Shown: piece by piece, positions 47,401 to 61,552 of the stretch | How the letters are laid out: every line of letters starts with the position of its first letter | How positions within the stretch are numbered: position 1 is the stretch's first letter | Origin: Enoplosus armatus | Taxonomy: Eukaryota > Chordata > Actinopteri > Centrarchiformes > Enoplosidae | Reading direction: 5' to 3' | Assembly (NCBI RefSeq): GCF_043641665.1 | Contig: NC_092193.1 | Location: forward strand, 14,951,501-15,015,500 | DNA: 64,000 nt | Program-made: the position numbers and the translations under genes | Notes under the pieces: generated by a model | What the model was told of the DNA's origin: nothing | Database searches by the model: none | What the model saw: the letters and a program-made list of their open reading frames with translations, nothing else

Positions 47401-48438
47401 TAAATATGAAGCTATCGCCAGCAGCCAGTTAGCTTAGCCTAACACAAAGACTGGAAACAGGGGGAATCTGCTAGTCTAGCTCTGACCAAAAGCGACGGAA
47501 TCCACCTCAAATACCTCTAAAATCACCAATTAAGACTTTATATCCTGTTTGTTTGTTTAATCTGCATAAAAACTGAAATGGGGATTATGTGGCTGATTAT
47601 ACCTTTACCTTTGGACAGAGCTAAATTAGCTGCTTCCCACTGCTTCCAGTCCTTGTGCTAAGCTAAACACCTGCTAGCTGTAGCTTTACCACAGACATGT
47701 AAAAGTGGTATCGATCTTCTCATCCGTCAAATGTCGAACTATTTCTCTGTTATGTTTTGGTGAAACCACTGTTCCAAATGTCAAGAATGACGTTTCAAGC
47801 ATTTTTCCCCCTCAAGATCTTTCCTGTATGTGTAATTGTAAATTATGCTTTAATGTCACGTTCAGACTAAGTTTCCGACTTGTAACGTTCATGTCAACAT
47901 CCAAGTTGTCATTATGACTGTCCAAGATATATGACCTTAATAAAACAGAAGTGCCTGAAAATCATACAAACAAAATATGTCTGCCAAACATCAGCCAAAT
48001 ACTTTCAAGGTAATTAAACTCCAACTTGAATGATATGGTGTTATATTGTCAATGCAGTCACAAGACCAACAGTCAAGACCAACATGGGAATCTTTCCCAT
48101 CTCTATCATCCATCCCATATGATATGAAAGTGGCATAATCATGCCTCTGCTCTGTGTGACTGTAATGCTACAGCTGAAGTTACAGCAGAACTGAATGCAA
48201 CTTCATTTTGTGGCTCCAGATTCTTTGTGCACTGATTGCAGAAAAGAAAAAATTTCCAAACATTTTCCAGGTGTAATGTTGTGTGCAGCATATTCAGTAA
48301 ACGCTGGGTGCAGTGACAGGAATGCATTTCAGTTTAGAGTTACTTTGGTCCCATCTAGTGGACGAGGTGTGAAAAGCAAGAAAAAAAAGGCCACAGGAAC
48401 CAAGCAGCTCATTGTGCTGTATATCCAATCATCCTGCT
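44420..48438. other. Intergenic region between ptprs and the GRAMD2-like gene
   Basis: AT-rich. It contains one interspersed foldback repeat (47370-47760) and nothing else I can name. Open frames are short, and none matches a known protein or has supporting splice structure. Confidence 0.6.
47370..47760. repeat. Interspersed foldback repeat, copy 3
   Basis: Begins near AAAGGGATAGTTTAG and contains AAATATGAAGCTATCGCC, ACACAAAGACTGGAAACAG, GTTTGTTTAATCTGCATAAA and GTGGTATCGATCTTCTCAT. Both arms are present. Confidence 0.75.
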
Positions 48439-51083
48439 TTTAATACAAAGTCAAGATACAATATCTACATCCATGGTTTGAAAGGAAAGAACAGGTACAT
48501 AAGTGAGGGGATGGCGTCATCAGAGCTGGCCCTCAACACATTTCATATTATGTTTCATGTGTGTGCCTTTTATATTTCTCTTGACACAATAATCATTAGA
48601 AATCAAAGGAATAACATATTTCATATATGTCACACACTGTCAAGACTTCTGGACCACACATAAATTTCATATCAGAATAATTTCAGATTTAAACAATAAC
48701 CTTTGAGTGTGTGCGTGTGTGTGTGCGTGTGTGTGTGTGTAGCTGGGCGATTCTTCACCTATTCTCTGTCAAAAATACACTTGCTACCGTGTGCTTTTCA
48801 GCAAACTAAATACCAACAAGTCTGCTCTATATATCTAATTTCTCTGATGCCCTTGAACCTATCACCGTGAGGTGGGATCATACCTCTGTTGCTATGATCA
48901 CACCGATGCTGTTGCTATGGAGGTCGAGTGTGGGAGGGCATCAAAAGGGCATCACTGTAAACTTAAACTAGGTCTGCCTCTAATGTACATCTCTAGCTAA
49001 CAAGTCGGACATCAGTAATCAGTATCAAATAGCACCCTACACAGAGGGCATACTTTATAATAACAAAGCAAATAAAAAAGCACCAAAACTGACCATTAAA
49101 AATAAAAAAACAAACAGTGACAATATCGTACTTTAACATTGGCTCGCCAAAGAAACAAGTAAACAACATCTTATTGGTTATAGTTGCTAGATATCCCAAA
49201 CAAATAAATGAAAAACATACGTAAAAAGTAACAAAATAGAATAATAAATATCTTAAAAAAATCATATGAAATTATGACAAAGTGAACAATAACAATAAGG
49301 CTTTTTTTTTGCGACATTAAGAACTACATCACATCCAATCCCACGTTATATCTTGTGCTCAGACGTATGTAACTGTACTGTACAGGACTCCAATGATAGA
49401 CTGTATGTACAAAATCGGTGAAATCGCCCGAGATGTCTGATACACTGGAACATCGCTGTGCTCTTCAATCACCACGTGGGACCAATTATGATTATATGTC
49501 AAATTAAAGAAAAGATATATATCGATATCAAGAACTTGTGCAGTTGTACTGGAGAGGACAGAGCGGGAAAAACACCAGTCGGTTACGTTGGGTTCTGTAC
49601 AGTGTAATTTAGGAACAGAGAGGATTTTAATGCTGTTTCTATGGAGGTGGGACAGTTGGGTGAGGGGAGAGGACTGTTGAAAGTGAGCAATTCACCACTT
49701 GCACTGAATGTTTTTTGGGATCTCTCTCATTAGCTTTCACTGCCAGTAGCCTTAAATAGTAAAATATCCGACTGATTTAACTGCAAAGTGGTGCAATTCA
49801 AGTAGGTTAGCTTCAGAGGAGGAAGATGATGAGGAAACAACTTTCATCCTCAGTTTAAGATACTGTATGACAATAAAAGTTTAGCACACAACGCGTGAAC
49901 ATTAAGCAGCATGGTTGAAACACAAGAAATATGTCAGCATAAGGCAAAGAACGTACAGTAAAAACACACAGAAATCAGGTCTGCAGAAATGGGCTGCGAA
50001 CTGTTTTTAAATTTCAAGAAAGAAAAGCTCAAATCTTTCATTAGCATCTCTTTCAATAAGCCACAGCTGAACTGACACAATGGGGCTGACATCAAGAGGA
50101 GCCGAGCTGGAGGATGAACAAGGACTACAGCAAACAGCAAGCAAGCTTTGTTGAATGAAGAATGCACTGGACTACAAATCTCAGCCCAGTTGAGGATATG
50201 ATGGGCTCTAATCACTGTTCTGAGGAAAGCTGTTACTCAGTGAGGACACGATTTGGGAGTGTGAACTGATCCGTGGCCAGCGTGTTAGTCTCTAGTCTGA
50301 CTTTACGTTACGCTGGATAAAAGAGGGAGCTGTCTCTCCTTGTAGGCCACAGTTCACGCTGCATGGTTTCTCTTGGCACTGTGCGTCGGGTAATTGAACA
50401 TCCACATGCTTCTCCAACAGTCCTCAGGGTGGTGAGTCCGCACTGGAGGCTTCTGCCGAGGCATAACCTAATCGTCTGCTTTAAAACTATAATCAGAAGT
50501 ACCTGTGGTAGCAGCAGCCACCTTTGAAATAGACTCACGGACACAGAAATGTTCACCGTTGCACTTTGTAACCCCTTAGTACACCAAACCAATAGATACA
50601 AAGTTGAGGATAAAAAGCCCATTTAGGGTGCAGCAAATATCCAGGCTCTTTGTGTTTTTTTGTTTTTTTTGTTCTTTTTGTTTTTTTTTATACACATATA
50701 GTATCATAATTCCTGTTCAGAAGCCATTTGTATTTCACGGGTTCATATTGGAGATAGCTGACCACAAAACACATGTATTATACGTCCTTCACACTGGAAC
50801 ACTGAGGTAAGTATATGGATTACACATGGACAGCCTCCACACCCACCAGCTCCTCAGGAGAAACTCTTGATGAGTGTGGCTGCTGTTGGACATAGATTTC
50901 TTGTTGCTGTTTTTCTTGTTGCTTTTTGTCCTTGTTGGTGTTGAATTCGTCTTTGAGTCTTGTTCCCGGGAAAAAAAAGGTTCAATGTTCACGTTATCTC
51001 AGGCCGTCTTTCTCTTGTTTCTCACTTGTTGGTTTGTTTGTGGACCTCGAAGCAGAAAGATGGATGGATGCTCGTCTCTTCAC
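48439..51083 (-). other. ptprs: Probable ptprs 3' UTR
   Basis: Starts right after the ptprs stop. An ATTAAA-type signal on the minus strand lies at 48444-48439 and another near 49626; no AATAAA was seen in this direction. Contains a GT repeat (48706-48740), T-rich runs (50650-50690) and a small inverted repeat (48845-48954). The true end is uncertain. Confidence 0.35.
48706..48740. repeat. (GT)n microsatellite with GC interruptions
   Basis: About 35 bp in the probable ptprs 3' UTR. Confidence 0.93.
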
Positions 51084-51152
51084 TTACGTTGCATAGTGGT
51101 CAAAGCTACCCAGGTACTCGAGGGCAGCCTGGTAGCAGAACTGGTACTCATC
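51084..51152 (-). CDS. ptprs: ptprs last coding exon (stop)
   Basis: 69 nt encoding [22 protein letters not shown] and TAA (51086-51084), the invariant C-terminus of the LAR family. Acceptor ACCCAG. Confidence 0.96.
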   Translation of the reverse strand, partial: DEYQFCYQAALEYLGSFDHYAT

Positions 51153-51472
51153 CTGGGTGAGAGAGAGGGGATACAGACAAAAATGTAGCCTTGCTATTAA
51201 CAGGCATGGATTTATGGGTCCAGCTGACACCTATCCACTCTCATTTTAACTAATCAGACTTTTCTGTATGTTGGGAATGCTGAGTGTCACACCTATCTTC
51301 ATCTTAGCAGACTTGAATCACACTGTAAAATGTTTCCTATTTACTGACAACATTTGTGACAATGTGGGACGATTGAAATGAGTCAAACAGTAATAATGAC
51401 ATTGAGGTATGCACAATAAAATGAGCACATAGTGTTTTGAAATGGAAAATAAAATTGCCCCATACAGATGGC

Positions 51473-51509
<37 letters not shown>

Positions 51510-52945
51510 AAGTATCATCAACTAAAGCTACATGTTTTGGAAGTTTCTTAGGTGAGTCTCAATGCATATTAGGGATATGGTTTATTGAAGCCAATACGTG
51601 CCAATATTTCACATTTTGTCATCAATTGACTGATAATATTATGCGTGTTTGTAAGAAAGGTTATGTTTACTTAAGTGGCATCATCATTATTAAAATAAGT
51701 CATCAGAGTGTAACACAGGTTGAGCTCCTATAGATACGACTTCCTTCAGGAAATCAAATAGTAATAATAGATATCCAAATCTAAACAGTAAGTAAATCCT
51801 GGATTGATAAACATATTGCTTTAACCAGTGCCAATAATGTGCTGTATCAGTGCTTTCCTTGCTTGTGTCTCTGCCCTGCTTAATGAATCAGGAAGTCCCA
51901 CATGCTGTTCAGTGTTTACCTCAGTCTGCACCATGGCTGGTCTCTGTGTGCGCAGCATTTTGACAGTCTGAAAGATGTCCACCGCCCCTTCGTAACGCAT
52001 CCTCTCCAGGACAATACTCAGAGTGATGAAGACACCTGTCCGCCCCACGCCAGCACTGCAGCCATCAAGGAAAACATTTGTTCACAACGTGCTGCATTCT
52101 GACCAACCTACTGGGCTCATTATGTAATTAAACATACTTTTAATGAACAATGAATCGTTTCATTGTGGAATGCTAAGACGAAATCCTACTGCTTACCTGC
52201 AGTGAACGCTGATTGGTCCGTCCTGGCCAAACTGCTCCTTGGTTTTGTGCACTTGGCCAATGAAATCGATGAAGCCCTCCCCAGATTTGGGCACACCTTG
52301 CTCTGGCCAATCAGTGAACTGGAACTGACGCACCGTCCGTGACTGGCCATCCTGAGGGAGCGAGACAATGATAAGAACAATGTCACAAAAAGATTAATTG
52401 AAAACTTTCAAGTTGATCCGACAGCGTATCTGATGTCTTTTCAACACATACCCATGTTTATCCTTGAAATGTGGAGTTATTGTTTATGTGATTTCAAAAA
52501 GACTATTTAAAGAGCTTCTTCTTGCTGTATTGACTGAGGAGGGAGACGCTGCCAGGCAATATCCTTTTTTCCCCCTCTAATGATTACTGTTATCTGACCC
52601 TGGATCAGTGGCTGTGGTTAACTTCAAGCTGTAACGTCAGTGTGTCTGCTATTGTCAGCCACTCAGTAGGCAATTACATCTTTTCTCTTCTGCTCAGCCT
52701 CTCTGACTCCCCTTTAATGGAGATCAATAGAGCATCTGTCAATGTGGCGTCAGTGCAGGACAGGCTCAACTGGAGTTATCTATAACTGGCACATATGTGC
52801 ACGAGCAGACGAGCACACACACACACACACACACATATGCTGTCGAGGTAATCTGGAGACAGTATGGTTGAATGAGTAATTTAGGGCGGCTTGTCGATAA
52901 TGCTAACCTGTTGTGTTACATACATTCTCATACGAAACACACACC

Positions 52946-52986
<41 letters not shown>

Positions 52987-55900
52987 CAGGTCGATAGGAC
53001 ATGCTTTGCACCGCTGCCTTCTTACAGCACTGATGGATTGGGAATAGAGCAGAAAAGTCAAGGAGTGTGCTGTTTGGATACAACATACAACATGAGAGCA
53101 TGTCTTTAAAACACACAGACACCATGAACCCACCCTGGCATCAGTAACTTTGAACTCCCGGAGGATGTACTGAGGCATGTTGTACTCAGCCATGGGGTCC
53201 ACCACGAAGTATTGGTACCTGGCGGAGCGCTCAGCGGGCCAGTACTGGTGACACTTCTCCTGAGAAAGCAGAACGGGAATAAAAAGTATGATGACATTGT
53301 GTACAAGGCTGAAATGTGCTGTTATTTGTGTGCGCATGTATAGTTAAATTTGTCCCTACCCGTCCCATTTCTCTCAGTTTAGTGAGCATGACCACTATAG
53401 TGGAGTTGTGTTCCCACAGCATCCTCCAGAAATCCTCCGTAGTCTCAGCCAGTGGACCCTGGGTGGCAATGTAGCCTCTCTGCTGCCTACACACACACAA
53501 ACACACGCATTATGAAGCCACCCCCTCCCTTCTTTTTCCCTGTTTCGTCCTCTGTCAAGCATCAGACTGAAAAGGGGGTCATGCTTCAGGCAAGAAGAGG
53601 AACAGTCAAAACATGTGTGTACAACCACTCTGGATGCCTGAATCATCAGAAGCGCTTCAGCGTCCGTCCCCTTCGTCATGCAGCGAGACAGATAGCGGGA
53701 ACATGTATACAGTAAGGACAGATCTGACAGGACGTGGCAGGTGAGAGCACTGTGCTGAAAACCTATCCAATCTATTCACTCATCAAGCCATCATAAGAGG
53801 ACGAGGGGGTCAGGTCATATTAGTGTTTTCGGGAAGAAAACATACCTGTATCCGTCGATGTAACTGGCGTTGATGTAGTCAGAGCCCTCCAGGCCTCTGA
53901 TTGGCTGGAGACAGACGCGGGTGGTTTCATAGGGCATGATGTTGACCAGTCGGTTCTTGAATTTGTTGCAAGGCAGGTTGGCTGTAACAAACCGGGACGT
54001 GTGGGCTTTGGTATTAGCCAGTCGCTGGATGGAGAGAGAAAGTGTGATGTTTTTTTTAGGATATTATCAAGCAAACCTTGATTTTTCATGCAAGACTGTA
54101 GGATTACTCAGGATTACTTGCCTGGTTAGCTAATGTACAAGGCTACTGTATACTCTGGTGGTTACCAACTTGGGGGGTTGCAGAATAAATCTGCGGGGTT
54201 GTGAGATGATTGGAACAAGATAGTAAAGTAAAGTATTTTTCTGTTAAACAAAATACTATTAATCATTTAGACTTTTCTTTAATTTTTTTACTTTTTTCTT
54301 TCTGGGTAGGTTTACATCTTCAGGCCAGTAAATATTATAGAAGGGGAAATCAATCTGATCACAACTCAAACGACTAACGAGGGGTAGGTAGACGTGGCTT
54401 CATTTTATGGAGCCACCAAACCAAGAAATTTTGGTACCACTTTTCTATTCCTGTACCATCTAATTCAAACACTTTCCCCTACCTTGAACTCCAACTCCAT
54501 GCCGGTGACGTGCTCCCCAGTCTCCACCTTGGACAGCTTCTGCATGTAAGAGTACAGACTCCTGGCGGCCACCTCAGTGTTGCCGCAGGCCACTGCCTCC
54601 AGCAGCGCCTCGTGGATGAAGCTGTATTGGTCCTCAGTCTGCACCATGTAGTTCCTCTGTGAGCGCATCAGGGTCACATGACCGTAGATGTCCACGGTGC
54701 GCTCGTGTCGAATGCGCTCCAGCATGGCGTCGATGACGATAAAACAGCCGGTGCGACCAACACCAGCACTGAAAGGGAGGATTTTATTTTTGACTTTTCA
54801 TTTAAAGCAATGGTGCAACATTTTTGGAAATTTGCTTTCTTGCCTAGATTGATACCGCTCCCGTGTTTGCCAAATATGAAGCTACAGCCAGCGGCCAGTT
54901 AGCGTAGCTTAGCATAAAGACTGGAAACGAAAGAGCCAAAAATTAATTATTTTATCACGTTTGTTTAATCCGTACAAAAACTGTAATGTTAAAACAACAC
55001 CTCATGTTTATCCAGGGCCTACATGCTGGACTATTTCTTGGCTGGTTGTGGAGACTTCATTGAGTCTTGTTGTCACTGGGAGGTTTCCTGGCAACCAGCG
55101 GAGACTCCAGGAAGTTACTGCACCCGACCAAGAAACAGCCCCCCCATAACCCCTGTGAAACCACAACTTTATGTCTTCACACTTGGTACACATATTGTTT
55201 TTTGTACGGATCAAACAAATGAGATGCTGCAAGCTGTATTTTATTCCCTTTGGACAGAGCCAGGCTAGCTGTTTCACCCTGTTCCCAATCTTTATGCTAA
55301 GCTAACTATCACCTCCCAGTAGCTTCATATTTAAAAAAGCAGCTAAGAGTGGAATCGATCTTCTCATGCAAGTCTCTACTGGAAAGCATATAAGTGCATT
55401 TCCCAAAAAGTCTAACTATCCCTTCAAGATAAACTGAGGTGTATGTACTCTACCTGCAGTGAGCGATGATGGGTCCGGCGTCAGGAGGGTTGCAGGCTTT
55501 GACCCTGCGGAGGAAGTTGAGGAAGGGGGTGGGATACTCTGGCACACCGTGATCTGGCCAGGCTGTAAACTGGAACTGACGCACCTCTCGCCGTTCACTG
55601 CTGCCACTCTGATATGACAAGACAAGAGATTATTGTTTGTAAATGCGTTCATCCCTTTGCATTATTGAATGTTACAACACAAAACCTATTAAGCAGATAA
55701 AGGGAAGTGACACATTTGCCAATTTGTCTGAGTGTAGTTTCTCAGATTTATCTCCACTGATCATGACTCCATCCTAATTACTGCCAATCACGCAGGCCAC
55801 GACTAACTTCCTTCATACAGAATGACCAAGAACATTTTAAATTGATTCGTGCAAAAAACAGCATTTCCTATACATACTGTATACATTAAAAGGAATCATC

Positions 55901-58186
55901 TTCCCCAAATATCCCTACATTGTACACAATCTACACAAAAGGCAGGAATAATACTAGCACTGCTGAATATTTCATGTGCGTTACTCTCTACTGTATGATG
56001 GGCCTCCTAACTTGAAGTTTCACAACACATCAACAAAAATTTGGTGCTACACTTGGAAGCTACAGTTGGCCTAGTTTCCGTGTTTGTAAGTAGGCCACGG
56101 AGACACGCTAGTCTGACGGTCGTAGATTAGCCCTGTGCTAAAAGAAAGTGCTCTGCTTCCAACAGTGATCAAAATCTCAGCGCCTGACACTGGGAGGCTG
56201 GCCTGGTTTGAACGCTCCATGAAGCCCAGACTAATCCATTCTCCTCCGCGTGTCCACATGCACTACTCAGGTTCAGTGACAGCGGAAATTCATGACTACT
56301 CCAGTTGCTGCTGTAAACTGTAAACTCTGTTTCTGCTGGATGTGACAGTAATTAATAGAGGAAAGGGCAGAGTGTGAGTCAAGGCGTGGATACAGAAGGA
56401 AAAAGGAGGCTCGAAGAGAGAAATAATTTACCTTATGCAGGGAAAGGGTGCGAACACAGAAAGTGGCCAGCTCCATCGTGTCCAGCAGGGTGACCTGGAT
56501 CATCCCGTACGTCTCTGTGCCACGACTTGGCCAGTACTGGTCACACTTTATCTACACGGATAAAGTAAAAGCATCATCACTGTGAACTAAAGCACCTTTC
56601 CTCTTCAGTTTCATCAGATTTGTTAACAAAACAGCCTCTAGAACTATAAATTGCAGGTAAACTAAGAGATATATTTGTGTGTAACAGTACTCTAGGTGAT
56701 GAAAGTTGTGGATCAGTGTGTGAAGGACTGGTTTCCCACCCGTGACTTCTCCTCCAGGCGCGTCATCATGACGACAGAGGCGGCCCGCTGCTCCCACACC
56801 ATCCTCCAGAAGTCCCCGAACGTCTCCGCCAGCGGGCCCTGGGTGGCGATGTAGGCATTCTGCTTCCTGTAGCCATCAATGTAGTTGGCATTGATGTAGT
56901 CGCTCCCCAGGATACCTGCAAAACGAGACACTTGTGAGGCTCTCGCTAAACTGCAATCTGCATAAGCGACATAATAAATTAACCTGCGTGTATGACATCA
57001 AACGGCCTAACGAACTGTTTGTTTCTGGCAGCCGCGGCTTCCAACAGACAGCTGCTGGATGACTAGCGGACGACAACAAACAAACAAGACTCTGTCGGTG
57101 TAAATTCATGAGCTCCCGATCAAATCCATTCTCCCCCTTCTTGTTCTGGGGGACTGCTGGCTGCACTTGAATGCACTCGCGCTGTTTGTCAGTCTCGTGC
57201 CACTGCACACAGCCAGTCTTGAGCACTGTTTGCAATTTCAGATTTCATCCATCATGCAGCTCACCCTCTCCTCCTCCTCCTCCCCCTCTTTGTGTTCAAC
57301 CCCCCTGAACACAAACACGCTCAGACTCTCCCACACGAATCTCTAAACATCTTCCTTAACTTGCTGCTCTTTTCCAGCTCAGCCTCACCTTCTATGGGAG
57401 CCAGGATGACTCTGGTGTGGTCGTACGCTATGACGTTAGCGTAGCGGTTCTTGGGCTTGTTGACCTCCAGGTTTGAGTGCTCCCAGGTGAACTGCTGGCT
57501 AGGGTCGATGGACTGGGAAGAAGCAGCAAATACGAGCACATTAACAGTGTGTGTGGTGGCATATTTAGCAGCGCATTTGAGGATAATGGAAAGCGAGTGC
57601 TCCATAATGCAGATAAGTTACAGCAATAAATTGCAGTGCTGAATAAATCATGAACATATAGTCTGCACACAGAGACACAAATGTTAAATAAGATTTGCTT
57701 TATGAAGCAAAGGCTTAGCAGGCTTAACATCTCTAAACAATGAAGATGTTATCTATTTATTCATATGGAATAATAATGCAGTTCTCACCTCGTACTCCTG
57801 GGAGAGCCTCAGGTTGTCGTTGGCTTTCAGCAGCTCTATGTGCTCAGCCAGCTCGCTGATGGGGATGGGAGGATGGCTCATCATTCCTGCGTGACAACAA
57901 GGGGGTCAGAGGCAACGCAGACTTCAGCTGAATGACCTACATCACCGCGGGTCAGCATCACTCATATGCAAAGATGTGAAGATAATTATACAATCAGGGA
58001 ACATCACATATCATTAAGGAACACGCTGAGGCAGAAAATCAATTTTGATCCATGTGCGAGGACAAAGTGAGGCGAGTCTTGTTTGTTTGTAAATTGTTTT
58101 TCTTTGATAAATTGCTCTCTCTGTGATCAGAGGAGCAACGACTCAGAGAAAACAAACACAGACAGAACACTAATTAGGAGGACTGT

Positions 58187-58241
<55 letters not shown>

Positions 58242-61200
58242 GGAAGCATCCTATGCCTCCTACAGTCATTTCTTTTCACAGCTGACGCAAGAAAAGCGAA
58301 GCTATAATGATCCATTGTCCATTCAAAAGGCAAATAGCTGCAACAATAAATCAAAGTAACACTATGTACTCTGTACACAATAAACATGATCCATTGAATG
58401 CCAAAGTCAGAAAGTATTCTCAATGTTTCTTGAATTGTTGTGCATGTCGATGCATTATGGAGAGCATTTAAGCCTTTCTGCTGCAACAGCTATGAAAAAC
58501 AGGCTCATACCAATGGTTATTTATTCCCTCAGCCCGGCTCTGCAGCACCCACAGGTAATCACGACAAAATGCTCCTGTCACAACCAAAATGACCTCAGAT
58601 GGCATCAGCTGTTTTTCTGTTGGAAACAAATTTTCGTCTTTTGCCGAGCATCTCAAAAGTGCAAATCTCGGGGGAGAAGAAGTGGGTGAGGTGGGAACTT
58701 CAAGGTTGCAGCCACATGAGAGCAAAAAAAAAATTCTTGTGATAGAAGAGAAGATCTGAAGTGCTTTATTCTGCGGGTTTTGCTTTGCTTCTCAGGAACA
58801 TGAACAAAGAGAAAAGACTTCAGACCTTCATCTACAGATTTAATAAAATACAGAATCATCTGCCTTTATAAGTCCTGGCAGGTAAAGACTAAACCTTTCT
58901 CCCTGGTGACACATCTTACCACCTTTTTCCACGAGGACCCAGCGAGGCTTCTATAAACTGCAACTGTGAAAACACAGCGAAAGCAGTGATTAAATTCCTC
59001 CAGGCCGTGTGTTTTTTGGATGCTGTTAATTTAATGAAAGAAGTGAAAGCGAAGCATCATCGGCCTGCTGCCACGACCAACGCTAAGTGTTGTTAGATCT
59101 CACTCAGTAGGGGGTGGGAAGCAGCAAAATCCATGTAGTTACTTCACAGTGGGGTTTTAGTCGGTTATGCTGGCGAGTACAGAGTCAGTTCCTTTACAAA
59201 TGATCACAGTTAACCCCCAGCTCACCTTTTGATATAACATTTTGACCGTTCATCCCGACAGAGACATTCGAGAGTGATGAGGCTGTCTGTTCTCATGTGC
59301 TATCTGCAGCCTGGCATGTGGAGCGTGGGCGAGCGGAGATGATCAGATTTTGTCACACCGTTCTGACTCAGCCATGACTAAGCACTGGTTGCACTACCTG
59401 GGCAGCGGCCATTTTGATCTAAGGAACGACTGGAAGCTGCCAGGTACATGTTGGTTGTGATGCAGAGTAGTGCTTTCACAATCTGCATAATCGCACCACA
59501 GTTAAAATTAGTCGCATGAATATTTCATGATGGAGTGATGAGCAATCGGAAGTACACTTTATTAGGCAAATACGAAGTGTGTGTGTTTGGGTGCCTGTGT
59601 GTGTGGGTGCATGTTTCGTACCGGGAGTCTGGAAGTTTATGCGTCTCATCTCCACGGGGTCTGTTGGGTGATGGGCCATCATCTCCGCATTGCTCAACAG
59701 GCTCTTGGTGCCGGGTTCAGAGTCTTTGCGCTTGCTGCTCAAACACCAGCGAGTCAAAAGAGCAATTAGCACAGGCAAACAAAAAAACAGACTGTGACAC
59801 GTCATTAGCATGGATTCTTGATTTGAGTAAATAGTGCTTTAACAAATATGGTGTTTCATGAAATTGAAGTTCTCTGCACAGCATCCGCTATCATGTAATT
59901 GCTGCAGGTTAAAACGAACAAAGAGCATGACATTGGTTTAATCTTACCTGTCAGGTTTGCTGCTTCCAGTGAAACAAGAGCAAGCGAGGGAATAATTAGG
60001 GGAAGAAAAGGAAGGAAACAGACAGATTGTTAGAGAGGAAAATCAATATTATGCATTAGTATTCAAAAGCTTGATGGCTTGCAGCAGATATAACAGGCCT
60101 ACGGCAGGTTCAGACTGTTTCATAGCTGTCTGAGGGGAGAACAAACTTCTAAATAGGAACAAATTTGATGAATATCAATCTGAAAGTTGAGCATTTGCGG
60201 GACGATGTACGAACATTAAACAATCTCGGTACGAGAAATATCAGTGGGAGCTGCCGGCAGAATGTAAGCACAGAGCGTGATAGACAGAGACGTAATGTAT
60301 CTTTAAAGGATAAGGCTGGAAATATTCAATATGTTTCTTATTCTCAACAAATCCCAAAAGACTAAAACTAATCCTACAGTACTGTACACGTATTTTCTGT
60401 GTAGCCAAAGGCTGATGTGGCTTATTCCTCCGTCCATAGAGCTCCATTGTTGTCCAAAACTATTAAAAACACATCAGTGAGTCACACTGTTGCAATCACT
60501 GAGATGTCCCTTGAACATGGACACTGTATTTCACTTTGAGTCAATCCCACATACACCATCCTGGTGCCATAAATACTCACTAGAACACCAAATGTAAATT
60601 AATATGTGGCTGAAAATAGTCCCCAACAAATATATATATGTATATATGTATATATGCATATATGTATATATAGAATAATGCTATCCTTATCCTTTCATAA
60701 AGAGTCATAAACAACGCTGGTTTTGATGTTCAGCATTTTGTGTTTATCTGTCCCCACTCACTTTTTGTAAAGAAGGATAGCGATGACGATGCAGATGATG
60801 AAGACCACAGCCAGGACAGGTCCAACCACCCAGATCAGACCATCACCTGCATCGAGGGGCTGCGGGTCTGAATCTGGGGCAATCACGGGGTCTGTGTAGG
60901 GGCTGGCCACATACATTTTCTGTAAACAGATATACAGGAACACAGTCAGGAAAACCGTCGTTCGCTTGTCCATTCTAGAGATAGCTGACTAAATCATAGC
61001 AGCTTTAGCACTATGACATAATGACATCATCATTTTATTTCTTGGTAATTTGTTTCATCTCAGTGGACAAAATAACATGAACACATGACATTGAAAGGCA
61101 ATTAAATACAAACATTCAACACACTATGGTCCTGAAAACAACTAATAAGAGTCAAACGCACTGCTCTTAAGTCTCAACACGATGTCATCTTCTAAGGTAG

Positions 61201-61513
61201 CATTCATTGCAGAGCTGTTGCACTGGATTGCATTAGATTGAAGGGGCACGTGACTGTTTTTACATGTACATGTGTGTATGAGATTATATGTGATCCGTCT
61301 TAGCATTTTAACAACATGTAAAGAACGTACCCAAGCATACTGACATTATGTGTGTTTTTACAATTGCAATTAAGTGAATAAAGCACCTTTTTATTACATC
61401 TGAAGGACTTTTGAAGTGCAGTGGGCTAAAAATGTTCCTAATAAAAAGCATCTAATAAAAAATAAAATGTATCGTAATTCAAGTATATTTACGTCTATTC
61501 CAATTCAAATGCA

Positions 61514-61552
<39 letters not shown>

